The notes: a model not told the origin generated them from the sequence alone. A stretch of 64,000 nucleotides of DNA from Cranoglanis bouderius (GCA_023630585.1 CM042562.1:5085684-5149683), one strand, 5' to 3'; counted from the first letter of the stretch, positions 36,701 through 52,049 are shown. Made by a program: numbers and translations.

Positions 36701-38110
36701 CGAGTGCTAGCAAGATTCTTGAAAAATGCTCACACTGATTTTAGAAAAATATCTGATATGTCCATGAACTAGGCAAATACCATTTCAGTCTTACCTCTAC
36801 ATGTCATTAACACTTCCATTACATTCACTCTCTAATTTAAAGCCATTAAATTAATTATGCTTTTTTTTTTAATGATTGAGGGGTCTTCTTAACTGTTTCG
36901 CTGCAGCTGCAGAATGATAACTGAGAAATGAAAATGTGCTGTATGAATACATTTTTCCTGTTAGAATTACTTGAGCTTCCAAATGCCAAGCTTTCAGATT
37001 CATTCAACAAGTATGTAGTATACTGTACAAGTACAGAATGCAAATCACTGGGAGAAAATGACAGCTACATCATTACTCTTTAATCCATGATTAATTTAAT
37101 TTAAAACCAAAATCTGTACACTTGAAAATGTTTTACAGGCATGTAATATGAGTAGAGACACAGTGTTGAGTATGGAGCTAGTGTCTGTCTGCTCATGAGC
37201 GGTCCATTTAGATCAATATGTTTCACCTTACACGTACGAGACAAAAACTGAGAGAGGACACTGCATTTAAAAATGCTTGTTGATGAGCTAGGATGTGAAG
37301 AATATTCAACATTATGAGCTGTTCAGCTCACTAGCCAAAGTCATACAACATTTAATATTTTTGTCATTAACTTTGCTAAGTTAATAACTAAGCTTGTAAA
37401 AGAGCACTAAAGAGCACAGTAGTATTATTAACATTGGTGTAATTAAATGCACAGTTCATGTTAGGCCTCCTTTTAACTGCGAGATTTGTGCCTATTCAAA
37501 AAAAAAAAAAAATTTGTTTACACGACTCCTCACATATATTAATTTTGCCCTTGAAAAAAATTTCGGGCAAACACGCATTTAACAGACTATCACATCCTTC
37601 TGTTTCATCTATGCAGCCATAATAAACACGATTAAGCATGAATAAGAGCGTTGCTCTTCACATGTGTGGACAAGTTGCACAATAAAGTTGAGCATACATT
37701 CACAATAAGTTGAGCACTCATGAGCAATTTGTTCGTGACATTTAGGAGTAATCATCTGAATCACGTTACTGAGAAGCTATTTCTCAATGACATTTATAAA
37801 CCACAGAACTACAGTTAATCATAGTACAAGACAACCAGGGGAAAAAATTAATGACCTTATGCACAAACATTATTATACCACACTTCTTTCAGTATTAAAA
37901 AACAAGAACAAAAAAAAAAAAAAAAACAAACAAACAAACAAAAAAAAAAAAAAAACCCTACATAACTTCTCCTTTTATTAATTGCAGGATTCACTAGGAG
38001 TAAAGGGGGAGGGGTTGTGCACTAGTCAATAAAGAATATCTGAAGCATTCGTTATGAATATTAAATCACGATAAAGAAAGGAGAACACTGGTATTGTGTT
38101 ATGACAACCA

Positions 38111-38143
<33 letters not shown>

Positions 38144-39390
38144 CCAGTGCTCTGGTTTATGATGCATGCAAATTTGCTTACTCAAGAAAGCTATTTTTGT
38201 CTTGATCAGCTGTTTTTTTTTTTATTTTACTTTTTTTAGGCAGAATCAACACTGTGATAACTGTACAGTACCATGCACCCTGAAAAGCACCTACCTGAAA
38301 TAAAAAAAAAATCTGGAAGTGTAAATATTGTCCATGGCAAAAAAGGACGAGCCTTTTTGGGTTCAAATATACTACATAAGCCATTTCCTTAAAGAGCAAC
38401 TCCTGCAAATTTCACATAAAAAGGTTAAAAAAAACCTGATCTTGATCTGCATTATACATTTTTATCTATTGAAGTGCATTTCTTTCTTAATGCTACCATA
38501 TGTAAAAAGGAATCCTGCAGATACCGTCATCGTTTCCCCTCGAACGCAGTAAACTCTTTCTAGTTACACTTGACAATATTGTAATGCCTCCAACATTCTG
38601 CTGTGTATAGTACACAGCTCTATTTAACAGAAGTACCATTAGCTAAAATAACCTGTGAGACTCTGCTTAGGGATGATAATTAATCTATACATGCCTGACC
38701 TTTTCTCCATTCAGCAAACATACAAGAATATCCAATCTATGACCTCTGTCTTCCCTCTGTGCTGAAAGTCTCTGTAAAACTTGTCATTTCAACTACAGCT
38801 ACATGTGGTTATTACATACCTACTACTTCAGTGAAATATAGTAATCTGTGTTCTTTTCATTTCGCTCTACATTCTAATCTAATGAGTGTAGGAAGAGGTA
38901 ACAGTTCAGATGTCATTCTTTTTGCCAGGGTTAAACAGAAATTGTGTTAATTGTTTAAATATTTTATATATACACAAGACAGTCTGTGAAAGATAGGAGC
39001 TACACTTTCTATATACATGCTCCCCAGCAATTCTAGTCAGTTTAATGCCCTTAAAATTAATCATCTACAGCAGATATCTTTGAAGTACACTGGTTTAAAT
39101 CGAAGATGACTTATGTACATAAAGTGAGACATTCCTGTACTTCTCTGAGCTAAAATGAGACTCAAACAAAACGCAACAGCGAAACAAAATCAGAAAACAG
39201 TGATCATCATACATACACTAGATGCGTAACCATCCTGTCATAGGTGTGAAAGAAATAAATTGCGCAAGTTGGCCGTGACCCAGAGGTGTTTGCTGAAGGC
39301 ACTTCTAGGTAGATCTTCCATAGAGTAGCACCTTTGATAGCTGTTGTAGCCTGTAGAAGCCCTTGAGCAAGACGGAGAAACGAATCTGAT
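33740..39390. other. AT-rich region between gpam and the FERM gene
   Basis: About 5.6 kb with no recognisable coding exon on either strand. It contains poly(A)/poly(T) runs (33810-33832, 36582-36602, 37912-37956, 38111-38140) and a short GT run (35435-35452). The gpam 3' UTR should occupy part of the upper end. An acceptor-like CTTTGCAG at about 33731-33738 on the minus strand suggests the FERM gene has an upstream non-coding exon in this interval. Confidence 0.55.
36627..36658. repeat. Perfect 14-bp hairpin with a 4-base loop
   Basis: TTACAGTAATCCAC, the loop AAAG, then GTGGATTACTGTAA. The stem is perfectly complementary. It is too short to be a miRNA precursor and has no U tract after it, so its nature is unknown. 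Confidence 0.9.
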
Positions 39391-39393
39391 TGC

Positions 39394-42300
39394 TCACAGC
39401 AGACCGAAGCCCAGGATGTACTGTAGGAGCTTGTTCCTGTTGGCCTGAGTTTGGAACGTAGCGCTCAGCTCCAGACGACACACCCCGTTCTCACAGCGCT
39501 CCTTCAGCACCTGTCAAACACACACACACACACGACCAAGGATTTTACTGCACATATTCTCACTGCTATACCTTTGTTTATACAAAGTTTAAACAGATTT
39601 ATAGTGGGTTTTTTTTGTTTGTTTGTTTTTTTCAATCTCACCGCCAGTTCTTTAAATGTTTTGACTGTATTTTTCACGAGGTAGTGTGTAGCGCTCTCTC
39701 CTGACAAAGAGAAAAAAAACAAGAAAGAAATCAGAGGGAAGGAGAGGAAAAAAAAAAGAAAAAAAAAAAAAAAACAAAAAACAAGAAAAACAACACCATA
39801 TAAACAGACAATCTGTGCATGTATAGGTGCTGGAGACTGACCATAGGCTGCCACCCCTTTCTCGGTGCGTGTGAGCAGGTATTTGAAGAGCTTCTGTGTG
39901 TACTCTCTCTCTGTCATGGGCGAGAGCAGGCTGTGTACAAAAATGGCCGCCCCGCTATAGGCTTCCAGCACCGGGCTGAGCATTCGCTGCATAAAAGTGA
40001 AAAACTCCTGGTGTTCAGCGGACGGGCTCACCTGCATAAATATTTACATTATTAGTGAAATATATAGATACTGCCAGATACACTGCTGATTAACTGATAT
40101 CAGAAGCCATGTTTGAAATCCTGTTTTATAACAGACAGGACTATCCCCTTATTTTTTGAATAAAAGAATCAGTAATGCCTCATCAATGGCTGTCACAGGA
40201 CTACAGGGTAGTTTCTGTTACAGCCCCTTCCAAGTCCACATGCCTTTGGGATACTCATTGCAACATACTAGGATTTGGGACACACTAATTCTAATCTCGG
40301 ATGCTATTTATGACGGATAGTAGGCGAATTGGGATGTAGCATGTGTGTTTAATTTACTGCTTTGTGCTCATGTTTGGTCCTGTTTCCTTAATATCTAATG
40401 ATGCTACCCACCAGCACATGCTCTCTTATGCTTTGATAAAAGCGTCTGGGTGGCAACTTGAATTTCCTCACTCAGAGGAGGCAACAGATGTGGTGTGCGG
40501 TTTTTTTTTTTGTTTTTTTTTTTAAAGCAACATGACCGTATTATGAGAAACCAAGATTTTTTTTTAAATGATTCCTGTTTACAATGGTCACGTTCATTGG
40601 AAGAGTGCCATAGTCACTGTTATGCTTTTTACATATTGTTGTATTATAAAACAGAAGTTGCTGAGTGGAAAAATATGAAATAGTTTGCTTAACACATTTA
40701 TTATGAATGATTCATTCACCCCTCCATGTTGATACTGACAATTTCTCATTCATTTCTAATATCACAAGCTATGTTTGAAATCCTGTTTTAAAATAGACAG
40801 ATCTGCCCCTTATTTTATAAATAAAAGAATCAGTAATGACTTATCATTGGCTGTCACCGGGTATTCTCCTGATACAGTGCCTGCCAGTAAATCAGGCAGG
40901 GAACATTTTAGCCCTTACCAGTCCTGAGGAACGTCGAGGATTTTCACTTCCTCTTCCTGTAATAGCAGTCATGCAAGGTCATGTTTTTTCCCCATCTTAG
41001 ATTAGTCAGATATCTCGTATTTTAATGTACATGTACAGGTATATCTTAAAAGAATGCTGATACAACTAGTATAATAAATAAAAATTTGCATTGGGTTTCT
41101 TGGATTTTGTCCATTCTACATGTACACTTAAAAGTAAACCAAAACCATTTGAGAAATAATTAGAGCAGACTAGTATCCATGTTCTGTTATACAGGTTACT
41201 GATGGAAGAACATCTCAGTGTTTCATGCTCACTGCCAAAATGCTAACAGTTACAGTTACATACATTGGCACCGTAAACAAACTCCTTGTTGCATGTCAGC
41301 TTTTCTTCATTCATTATTCCTTATGCAAGTTATACTATATAATTTAATATACCATTCCCTTGATTTATTTTTCCACATTTCATTTGCATCGAGATTCTTT
41401 CTCTAACGATTCAGAATCGATTCTCAAAAATTCAGAATCGATTCTGCGTTCAATTCAAATCACGACTTTGCGCTGTAACGGTCACTTATAAGGATTATGG
41501 TACTTATGGGGGAGAGAATGCAGAGAGATGGGGAGTGTGAGGAGATAGCTGCTCTCCACTTATATTTCTTTTTGTTCCCTTTTATTTTGTGACCGAGTTA
41601 GTTGTTAAATGCTTCCCCGCTCATCTTCATGCAGGTGGAAATACAGAATGAAACGCTAATTCCTGTTTGCCTCATGTCTCCTTCAAGTGAGGTATGTCTA
41701 TTTTCCCCCCTCTTTGAGACACCTATAACATCCAACTTCCATTACAGCGCACGCTGTTTTTGTTCTCTTTACTTTTGCCACATCTGTCTGTTTACCAAGA
41801 AGAGTGTTGATCGAGTTTTTTTTTTTTTTTAAAGATATGTCTGAATTTCAGAAACAGAAAAAAAATAAAATAAACGTTGACAGACGCAGGTACGTATGCT
41901 GGTGAATTCATCATAGCGCTTCCTCCTCCACATACACGAGTGGGGACACGTTTAACAACCAACTCAGTCACAAAATAAAAGGGAACAAAAAGAAATATAA
42001 GAAATATAAGAGAGCAGCTATCTCCTCACACTCCCCATCTCTCTCACATGTGCAGTTGTATCCCCCCCCATAAGTACCGTAATCCTTATAAGTGACCGTT
42101 ATACAGAGATTCCAACTATAATCAAAAAGTATAGAAACTCCAAATTTGGTTAAAATGTAAAGTTGATGTATTTGCACAGCAGAAGAATTAATTCGGGAAA
42201 AAAAATGTATATCAAGATTCGTTTTGGAATCGGATCGTGACTCCCAGAATCGGATCGTGAAGTGCCTAAAGATTCCCACCCCTACCAAATATGTTATACT

Positions 42301-45300
42301 CATCCACCATGTTTGCAGGTTGAATTCGGCAAAGCAAACCGTCACAAAACTCCTCCTCCCTAGCGCAAGGAGTTGTGGGCAACATAAGCTGAAAAAAAAG
42401 TGTCCACGGATCCACACTTCGAAAATCTACCAGAAATAGCAGACCACCTGCATACATTTGGGATACTCATTTCAACATACTATGATTTAGGACACACAAG
42501 TTCTAATCTTAGATGCTATTTAGGATGGATAGTAGGTGAATTGGGACACAGCATGTGTTTAATTCACTGCTTTGTGCTCTTGTTCCGTCCTGTTTCCTTA
42601 ATAACCAATGATGCTACCCACTAGTACATAATGCTTTGATAAAAGCGTGTAAGAGTGGCAACTTGAATTTCCTCACTCAGAGGAGGCAACAGATGTGGTG
42701 TGTCTTTTTTTAGCAACATGACTGTGTGGTGAGACCAAGGCATGTCCTCTGAGACACCAAGATGTGATTCCTGTTTACTGCAAGTTCCTGCCAGAAGTTG
42801 CAGAGTGGAAAACAACATATTTATTATGAAGGATTCATTTACCCCTCCATGTTGCCACTGACAATTTCTGAGTTCTGAGACAAATTATTATTTGTTATTA
42901 AATTACTACATGTTATTTTAAAGAATAATGTTACTGAATATACCTGTTAAAGAGACAGTCAAAAGATCTTTTCAAAAGAGAATTTAGAGCTGTGTTACTT
43001 TGAGCAGCTGAAGCTGTCACAGGAAACACTTCACAGTTCACTTCACAGTTACTAATGACAAAGGGTTCTGAGGTTTGACCCTAAATACAGTGGGTATAGA
43101 AAAGAATCAGCCCCCTTTAAAATAATCACAATTTGTTGCTTTTCAGCCTGAAGACAGACACAGTTTGTGTTTTATCCAGCTGTATTTACTCAGTGCAACT
43201 TATAACATCCAAGTGAAAGTTATAACATCAACATTTAAAAAATAATAATAAAAAAAAAAAACAGAATCACTGAGTTGGAAAAATCACCCCCCTTCTAAAA
43301 ATGACAATCAGGTGTAGCTAATCACCTTCTCAATGGCACACAAAGCCATTTGACTTTCAACTGTGATCAGCTGTGGTCATTTTGATTAGCTCAGCATGAA
43401 AAGAGCTTTCCTTGAGCATTTTTCAGTCCTTGGTAGTGCAACTGAAGCAAACAATCAACTATGGGTGGCAAGGCACTGTCAAAAGATCTCAGGGATAAAG
43501 TTGTGGACAGGCACAAGTCAGGAGATGGATACAAAAAAAAGTTTCAAAGGCTTTGTCAATGCCTAGAAGCACAGTGAAATCTATTATTAAGAAGTGGAAG
43601 GTATTTGGTACAACACAGACCCTCCCTGGATCAGGATGTCGCTCCAAACTGGATGAAAGAGCCAGGAGGAAACTGGTCAGAGAGGCTACCAAGAGGCCTA
43701 CAGCAACTCTGAAGCAGTTGCAGGAATTTATGACAAAGAGTGGTCATTGTGTGCATGCGACAACAATATCATAAATTCTCCACAAATGTGGCTTGTATGG
43801 GAGGGTTGCAAGAAAAAAGCCACCCACGACTGAGCTTTGCAAAACGCACCTTGAAGATTCTGAGGCCACATGGAAAAAGGTGTTATGGTCAGAGGAGACT
43901 AAAATTTAATTATTTGGCCTCGACACCAAACAATATGTCTGGCAGAAATCCAATACATGGCACGGCGGTGGGAATATCCTGTTATGGGGGTGTTTATCTG
44001 CGGCAGGGACTGGAGCACTTGTCAGGATAGAAGGAAAATGGATGGGGCAAAATACATTCAAATTTTTGAGGAAAATCTGCTGCCCTCTGCCAGAAAGTCA
44101 ACAAAAGCACTCAGCAAAACTGACCGCACAGTGGTTGAAGGAGAAAAAGGTGAATGTCCTTGCATGGCCTAGTCAGAGCCCAGACTTAAACCCCATTGAA
44201 AATCTGTGGAATGACTTGAAGACTGCAGTCCACAAACGGTCACCATCAAATTTAACTGAACTTGAGCAGTTCTGCAAAGCAGAGTGGGCAAATATTGCAA
44301 AGTCTAGATGTGCAAAGTTAGTAGAGACATATCCCAACAGACTAAAGGCTGTAATTAAAGCAAAAGGTGGTTCAACAAAATACTGACACAAGGGGGTGAT
44401 CCTTTTTCCAACTCAGTGATTCCATTTTTTTTTTTTTATTAAAAAAAAAAAAAAAAAAAATCCTGACATGTTGGTGTTATATCTTTCACTTGGATGTTAT
44501 ATGTTGCACTGAGTAAATACAGCTGGATAAAACAAAAACTGTGTCCATTTTCACTTCAGGCTGAAAAGCAACAAAATGTGATTATTTTAAAGAGGGGTGG
44601 TTCTTTTCTATACCCACTGTAACTAAGATTTTACATTGCATATTATAGAGAGCATAAATGCACTTAAGATTTAGCAAAACATTTTTCCCAGTAGAAATGT
44701 GATCATTAATTACGATGTTGAGATAATACTTTTTTTTCCCCCCTAAGATCAATCAAGTGCATGTCTAAAAGTCAATTCTAAAAATGTTTTACACAACAAT
44801 GGACTTTAAATATGGCTTTCTATATAACACGTTACACAAGTGTAACAGAGCGGTGAGACAGGAAGTCTTGAAAAAAAATGAAAAGATGATAAGCACAATA
44901 AGTCAGGTTTCAGTGAAGAATCTGTTTAGATCAAAAGTCAGATAAACGCTTGATAATACTATCGTTAGCATGATGTACAGTAATCATTACAGTAATGTAC
45001 ACTCATAAGCAACCAACAAGAAGTATTTGTGTTTCTCTTTAACTTTGTACATCAAATTTGTTTATATCAAGTTAGCATGAGTCATCCAGTATGCTTGCTC
45101 TTGTGTGTAACACTTCTGCAATACAGAGAAACCAGGGGCAGATTCTTATATCCTCTGAGTCACGTTTGGTATATTCTAAACCAGTGGTTACCAACCCTGT
45201 TCCTGGAGATCTACTTTCCTGAAAGTAGGACTGGGCTATGTATCGAGTTTTGGAGATATATCGATATATTTTCAAAAGTGATAGAGGACAAGACAATATC

Positions 45301-48300
45301 GTTAACATCGAGATATAGATAGATGGATGTTGCATTAAAAGGTAAGCTTATTAAACTCACTAGTTTTACGTCTCTCCGCACGTAACCCTTCCCCAACTCA
45401 CTCACTTCCGTTTGCTGGCGCAACATGGAGGACGACACAGTCATAAGGCAAGATAGCAACAATGAGCTGGTTTGTAAGAAGAAAAACAATGGCTCAATCA
45501 TTTGGAGATGGTCCGGGTTTAAAAGGTCGGATGAGCACGTGCTGGAAGCACTACAAACCTCTTTCACCATTTATAACAGTGACATAAACTACAGTATGAA
45601 GAATGTATTAAACTTCATGGAGGTTGTGCTGTTGCAAGCCAGACTGGAAAGCCTTTTACCCCAAAACAAACCTCTTTACAAGCTTCATTTACTCAGGGTG
45701 TGCCCTATGAAAAGTAAAGTGCCAAGTGGCGAGATATAACAGAGGCAGTAGCTTACCACATAGCTAAAGATATGGTCCCTGTTGCAAAAGTTGAACAAGC
45801 TAGCTTTAAAAAGCTGCTGAAAACAATGGATCAAAGATACGATTTGCCCAGCCGTCACTACTTTACAAGACACACTACGCACCGACAACAGATTTATGGT
45901 CGAACGGAACATGCGAGCCATATATGAGCTTGACTGTACATTTTATTGAAGATTGGAAGTTGAAAAGTGCGTGTCTCCAAACAAGCGACTAAATATGTAG
46001 TTGTAAATTTTGTCTTCATTCAGACTGTAAGAGATCTTACAATACGTTTTTTCTGTTATTTTTTGGAAATTGACATCAGCATCAGCATAGTGACTCACTG
46101 GCCACAAAGAGGAAGGAATGAATCATTCATAACACCCGTTAGTACATATTTTTGCAATCAGCACCTTTTGTTTTGTTATGCAATAAAATTGTTGATTTAG
46201 GTTTTCTTTAATGTATTTTTATTTGAATAAATACCAGAATACCTAAATAAAATAAGTTACATCACCAAGTTCAACAAAAACTTGGCAGCATTGTATATTA
46301 TTCAATTTCTTCCGTTTTCTAAGGCTCACCTTCAGATACCGATCCCTTTGCTCCTCTCCAAAGTCACTGTCCTCGTCCTCCTCATCACTCCTCCAGGACA
46401 GAGGCTCTGGGAACTTCTTAGGCCAGGGTTCCTCTGAGGGACTCAGCTCCTCCTGATCCACCTGAACACAACACCATATAGATGTAGGTGATGTAAAAAA
46501 TCATGCAGATACATGTCAAGAGCTTCAGTTTCAGTTAATGTTCACATTAAAAAGAAGAATGGGGGGAAAATGATCTCAGAAACAGATAACAGATCTCAAA
46601 ATAGAAAAGAAACAGCTTGCCTGTTTGTGCCACTCTATCGGTTCATCAGTTATTATTTAAGTAATTAAAACAGATTTTTAAAATAAAGTGTTAAACCATG
46701 TGACTGATAATTGCATTTTTTTTTCAAGTGCTTGATCTACTGCTTTTTCTATTATCAATCCATCCACTTTGCCAAGATGGGGAAACCCAAACTGCAGCCA
46801 ATCATGTCGTCAGTCTACTCACAATCAAAGGCTCAACATGCAGTAATTTTATACTGAGTAGAAGTGACAATGGGGACTTTCACACTGGCAGTTTAGTCCG
46901 AAACAGAGCACAGGTTGCATGAAAAATTGGTAACGTGAACACCGTCATGCGGACCGGGAAGCGCACCGAGGTACCAAACCTGAGAATTCGGAGCACCTCC
47001 TGCAGGTAGTCCGAATTCAGTTGCACTGGAACTGAGCCGCGATTCCTGTTAATATGAACGAAACTTGTACTGGGGTACTTTTTCAGGAAGTAAACCAACC
47101 TGTGCATGAGTTTTAACCGATGACAACGTTATTTTCCACAACACACGTGTACCATGAGTGACAGCGGAATGCTGTGGGACACAGAAGAGGTCCACTGCTG
47201 TGCATAATATCTGCTGCACATAATAGCCCCAAAATTAAAAAAAACAAAAAAATGTACGATGAGTCGTGTTGTGTTCTCCATGCGCGTTTGTGATGATGCA
47301 AGATGAACGCAAATGTACCAGGGATTCGGCCCGCTACACCTATCTTTCTCAAAAAGCTACATCCTTCACAGTAAAAACTCTGCAGAATCCCATTGTAGGT
47401 GCCAAAAATAAAAGGCATTCATAATTGAACTTGCTGTGAGAACACAGTGTAAAATTCCTCATGCTGCCAACAATTCAGCAGTTAGTTTGCATAATGTGAT
47501 TTTGTAAAAGTAGGCTCATTTAAAAGCACAGACTAATGTAAATATAAAAGCATCAGTCTCTTGCACTTGCTGACTTACCACAGCACTAATTTTGGCTGTT
47601 GCCATCCCATTTACTCTTACTAAAAACAAAGTAAAAAATCAAAAGACATTATATGTGTAAATCTGAACTGGATATAGGCAACTGGAAGTATATTAAATAA
47701 CAAAAACAAAATCGTCCAGATACACTATAGTTTAGTACATAAAGGGCCTTTCACACAGAGTGCGACGCGATAAAGCGAAACGAATCGCCAACGAATGGCG
47801 CCTTCACACCGAACACGGAACGATCGATCGCCTTCGGCTAATTCACGCCTGCGTGATAGGTGACACTGACTGTGAATGCATTTTACGCCTGCACACTAGG
47901 TGGCGCAACTCACTATTCAGCTGATCGGCCTATCATATTTGACCACTAAGAAGAAGAATCACTTAAATGTTGGTGCATAGCACCACAAGGCATACAAACT
48001 GCTAAGAAGCACAGAAAAAGAAAGAAAACTGATTTATTTAATGTAATTATACTAAACATTATAATTTTATGTTTGGCATATGTTTGATGTTTATACATTA
48101 TTTGAGGTTTTTATGCCAAAAAGACACTATTACAAGTGTATTGAACTTTTATTAATATTGCACTATCCAAAACACAAACCATTCCAATCACACACACTGC
48201 ACTGTTGGATGTACAATTCTAATATGGTTGTGTCAGTAGGCCCTGCGCCATAGGATATCGTTACCTTACAAATTCTACATTCTGCCTTCATGTTGTCTGT

Positions 48301-51300
48301 TATTAAAATGGAGAATGTTATCACACGTGATTGCTCACACGCACATATACATACAACACAACATTCAGTCAGTGCATGGAGTGCGCGTGGCCGAGCAGTG
48401 TGGCGAAAAGATCCTATTATTCTGTCTTGTATTAATTTACAAAAAAAAATTTAATCGGCTCTCAGACGGGAGGTGGTTCCCATCGTTCACTTAAAGGAGC
48501 CGACTCATAGAGCCGACTCGCTTGCGAACGACCCATCACTAATATATACATACACATACAGAATATAAATCACAAGGTTAAAACAACTCAAAGTCTGCAA
48601 AAAAAAATAATAAAAAATGCTGCTTTTCAAGCTCCTCTCCTCCGGAATACTTTTCTTTGGAGTTTTCACTGGTTTGGAGTTTACATAGGTGGCTGCTATA
48701 GCGCCACCTATCTTGTCCTTTTGTGCAACAGCAGCAGCTCCGGGCACGTGATCTAAAGCTCAAGTCTAATTGGACGGCCCGCTTCATCGCTGGTCGACTG
48801 GGGGGGGGGGGGATCGACACACTGATCGGGGAAAATCTCGTTTTGTCGCACTGCGATTGATCGTGCCTGGTGTGAAAAGCTCCATAGGGATCTACCGTTT
48901 CAATTCAAAAGTGTCATCGCGATGAACATTCGCGTCGCTTAATCACGCCCATAAGGGCGTACTCACACTACGCTCGGTTGCCTTGTACTGTGCACAAACA
49001 TGATTGTGTTGAGAGAGGAATTTGCAGCTTTACTTGCTGACTACAATTCCCGTTCATTAATAAGGTGAGAACCAGACTCGTTATAAACCCAAATATTCTC
49101 GAATGGAACAATTGCAGATCAATTTATGTCTTGCTTCGAGCTCCATACTCAGCCAGGGTTAGCGATCACACTAGATGCGTACTGTGTCTGAGTCTAACTG
49201 AACTGGTTCAGCGTACTGTGCCCGGGCACGGTACGGAGCAATCACGCTAATCAAACGAACTGGACTTTGAGGGTCAAACGTGCTCAGGCACAGTACTAGT
49301 AACTTTCAGTTGTAGCCAATTGTACCTGACACACCTCAGGTTTGCTTCAGTCTTGAGGGAAACACTGATTTTATCTGCAGAAGTATGGATTATTAGGTGG
49401 GTCAAATCTGAGACACAAGAGGAACACATGCAAAGAGGAGAGTTTCAAGAGTGCTTACATCGGTAACAATCAGCACTCCATACTGGATCAGTCTGGTCAC
49501 GGCATCATGGAAGACCTGGTAGACAGTCTGACAAGGCTATGAACAGAGAGAAGGCCAATCATAATATGCTACATAATCACACACCAGCTTTGCAAAAAAA
49601 AACTGACAGAGCAAACATATAATTATGTTATGTTATGTTCAGAGCAAAAACTATGATTGGGCGTCCATCAGCAGCCATATTCACAAATAAGTCTAATACT
49701 AGTCTAAGAGTAGCTCCTAGCTGCCTTTTTAGCAAAAACTGTTCAAAAAAAAAAAAATGTTCATCGTGTTAATCCTAATATTGAAAGTCCTATTGTTTAT
49801 ATCAAAGAGTAAGGTAAAATGCTCAAAGCAGGTCCTGAACCTTTGAAAACTACACATCAGCTAAAAACCGCTAATATTTATTTATGAAACATGCAGTCAT
49901 CCGTAACAATAGGGTCAACCCTGCCTTTCCTCTTAGTTTAGGAATTCCTTAGTAAAAGTTCCTCTCAGGAATTTCATCAATAAGTTTTAAGGAGAGACTT
50001 TAAGCAGCACACTCTTAGTAGTAAGATACAGTAAGATTCTTTGTGAATATAGGCCTACATCTTTTATAGTATTCTAGACAAAGCAACTTCCTGCAAGAGT
50101 CTATCTGGTACTCTTAATTCCTTTAACACATACATTTTGCTAATGCACTGAGTAATAATTTTACTGTTAAATGCAAGATATTTAAACTGAGCGAGGATTA
50201 CAAACAGATTCTAAACAACAACAAAAAAAATGTTCAAATATGAAATGTGTTCACTGAGCCCTGATCATTTCTTACTTAGGCAGTAAATTTGCCATTAAAA
50301 AAAATGACCCACTTTATTAACAGAGAAACAATAACCTATTTTGCATATCATTGGCTTTATCAAGGCCACCACATAACATGACATCATAGCCTTGAGAGCT
50401 TACTGAAAAATCAACTTTACTTACCAATAAGGTAGTGATTGTTTCATTACCTTCTTGGTCTGGCATTGGTTTTCAGTAAAACAATTATTTATATTAATAT
50501 TAATATTTGGGTGTAATCACTCCTTTGTAACAATATGTTCCTGCACCCTTCAAATGTACATTAATTTCGTGACATTTGAAAGGAAAAATTTTTGTCATGC
50601 TATTTAAGGATGTTCTATTATGTCACACACGAGAAACTTACCAGGGCAACGATCACCTCATTGGAGAGGAAGTGGGAGAGCCCTGTTGCTCGGCAGATGA
50701 GTCTCTCTTGGCTGAGCAGAGTGGAGGAGGTACCGAGTTCACCTTCTGTGACCTGCTCCCTCAGCATTGCCAGAGCACTGCAAGCTAACACAACATAACA
50801 TCCTTATATAAAACTCATACATGTTTAACATGGGCTGCTATACATATGCTGTATTCATTTATTTATATCAATTATTTTGTTATTTTAGTAGAAAACCAGA
50901 AAAACCCATAATGTATGTGTTCCACTGTAAGGTTATTTCCACTTGCTTGTGGTACAAGTGGTATAAGTAACCTTCAAAAGCTCTAATGTAGCCACAAAAG
51001 ATGCCATTGGATTGTTGATGTTGACAGCATGTTGTAAGAATGTGTATAAACTGCTATTTAAATGTGTGAAATTCTGGGTTGTGCATACTGTATGTGCATG
51101 ACAATTTCAGGAAATGTTTAAACAGATGCTAAAGTGTTAAGCAAAGTCCAAAAAGACAAACTATTAAAAAAAAACAACAAAAAAAAAAAACTCTTTTTGA
51201 CTGTTATATGACTGTTTAACTAGTGTACGCATGTAATTATGAAAGTTATGGTCTTACTGACACGATTAGTTATGGTCTATGTCTAAGTTATGGTCTTACT

Positions 51301-52049
51301 GGCGATCAGTAATACCAATACCAATTTGAGGGAGCTAAAATGTTGGCAAAGCCAGTCTGAAAGTTGAAAGTTAGAAAAATAGATGACGAAGTAGAAAGTC
51401 AGATAGCATGCGAGAGTAACAAGTAGACAGATGGAGAGAGTGTTCTTATTAGAAAGACAGAAGGAGTGAGTGAGTGATACAGGTAGACTGATAGAAAGAA
51501 ATATGGAGAGAGGGTGTGATGCGTGTTACTGGTAGATTGATAGAGAGATTGATGGAGAGAGTGTGTGGCATAGATGCATAGAGGAAGTGAGTATGTCTGT
51601 TACAGGTACATTGACAGAGGGAGAGGGAGAGAAGAGGGGCTTCAGGACATGTGCACGCAGGAGTGAGGGAGTTTTGACAGCTGGAGTTTGAAATCTTGAA
51701 CATTCCGAGCCAGGCTCTGAACATTTAATCAATGCAAGTGAATGGGAGGTTTTGGGATTTTATCATCTGCTATGGGAATCAGTAAAAAAAAATAAATAAA
51801 TAAAAGATGCAGCTTGATAAGTCAGAAGGACTTTGCTGAGTTTGGTGAATGTAGCTTGAAAGGTTTAGGAGTTATAACAGTCCAAAATGTTCAATGGACG
51901 TGAATGGGGATTTTGGCCAACTTGAGCTTCCGTAATGGGAAAACTATGTCCGATCAGTTAGAAAAGAACAGGCTGAAGGTCTGTGGCGAGTTTGGTGCAT
52001 GTAGCTTGGAAGCTCTAGGAGAAGTAACGTTTAGAAATGTTGGGTCTCA

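Noticed and set aside
41968..42417. 149-codon minus-strand ORF
   Set aside because: It lies across the arm of the fold-back hAT-like element and shows no transposase or other domain.
47580..47625. Exon-like minus-strand segment with TTTTTAG before and GTAAGTC after it in the gpam intron
   Set aside because: It begins with TAA in any frame continuing gpam, and flanking exons 49536-49459 and 46461-46330 already join in phase with a protein matching known GPAM.
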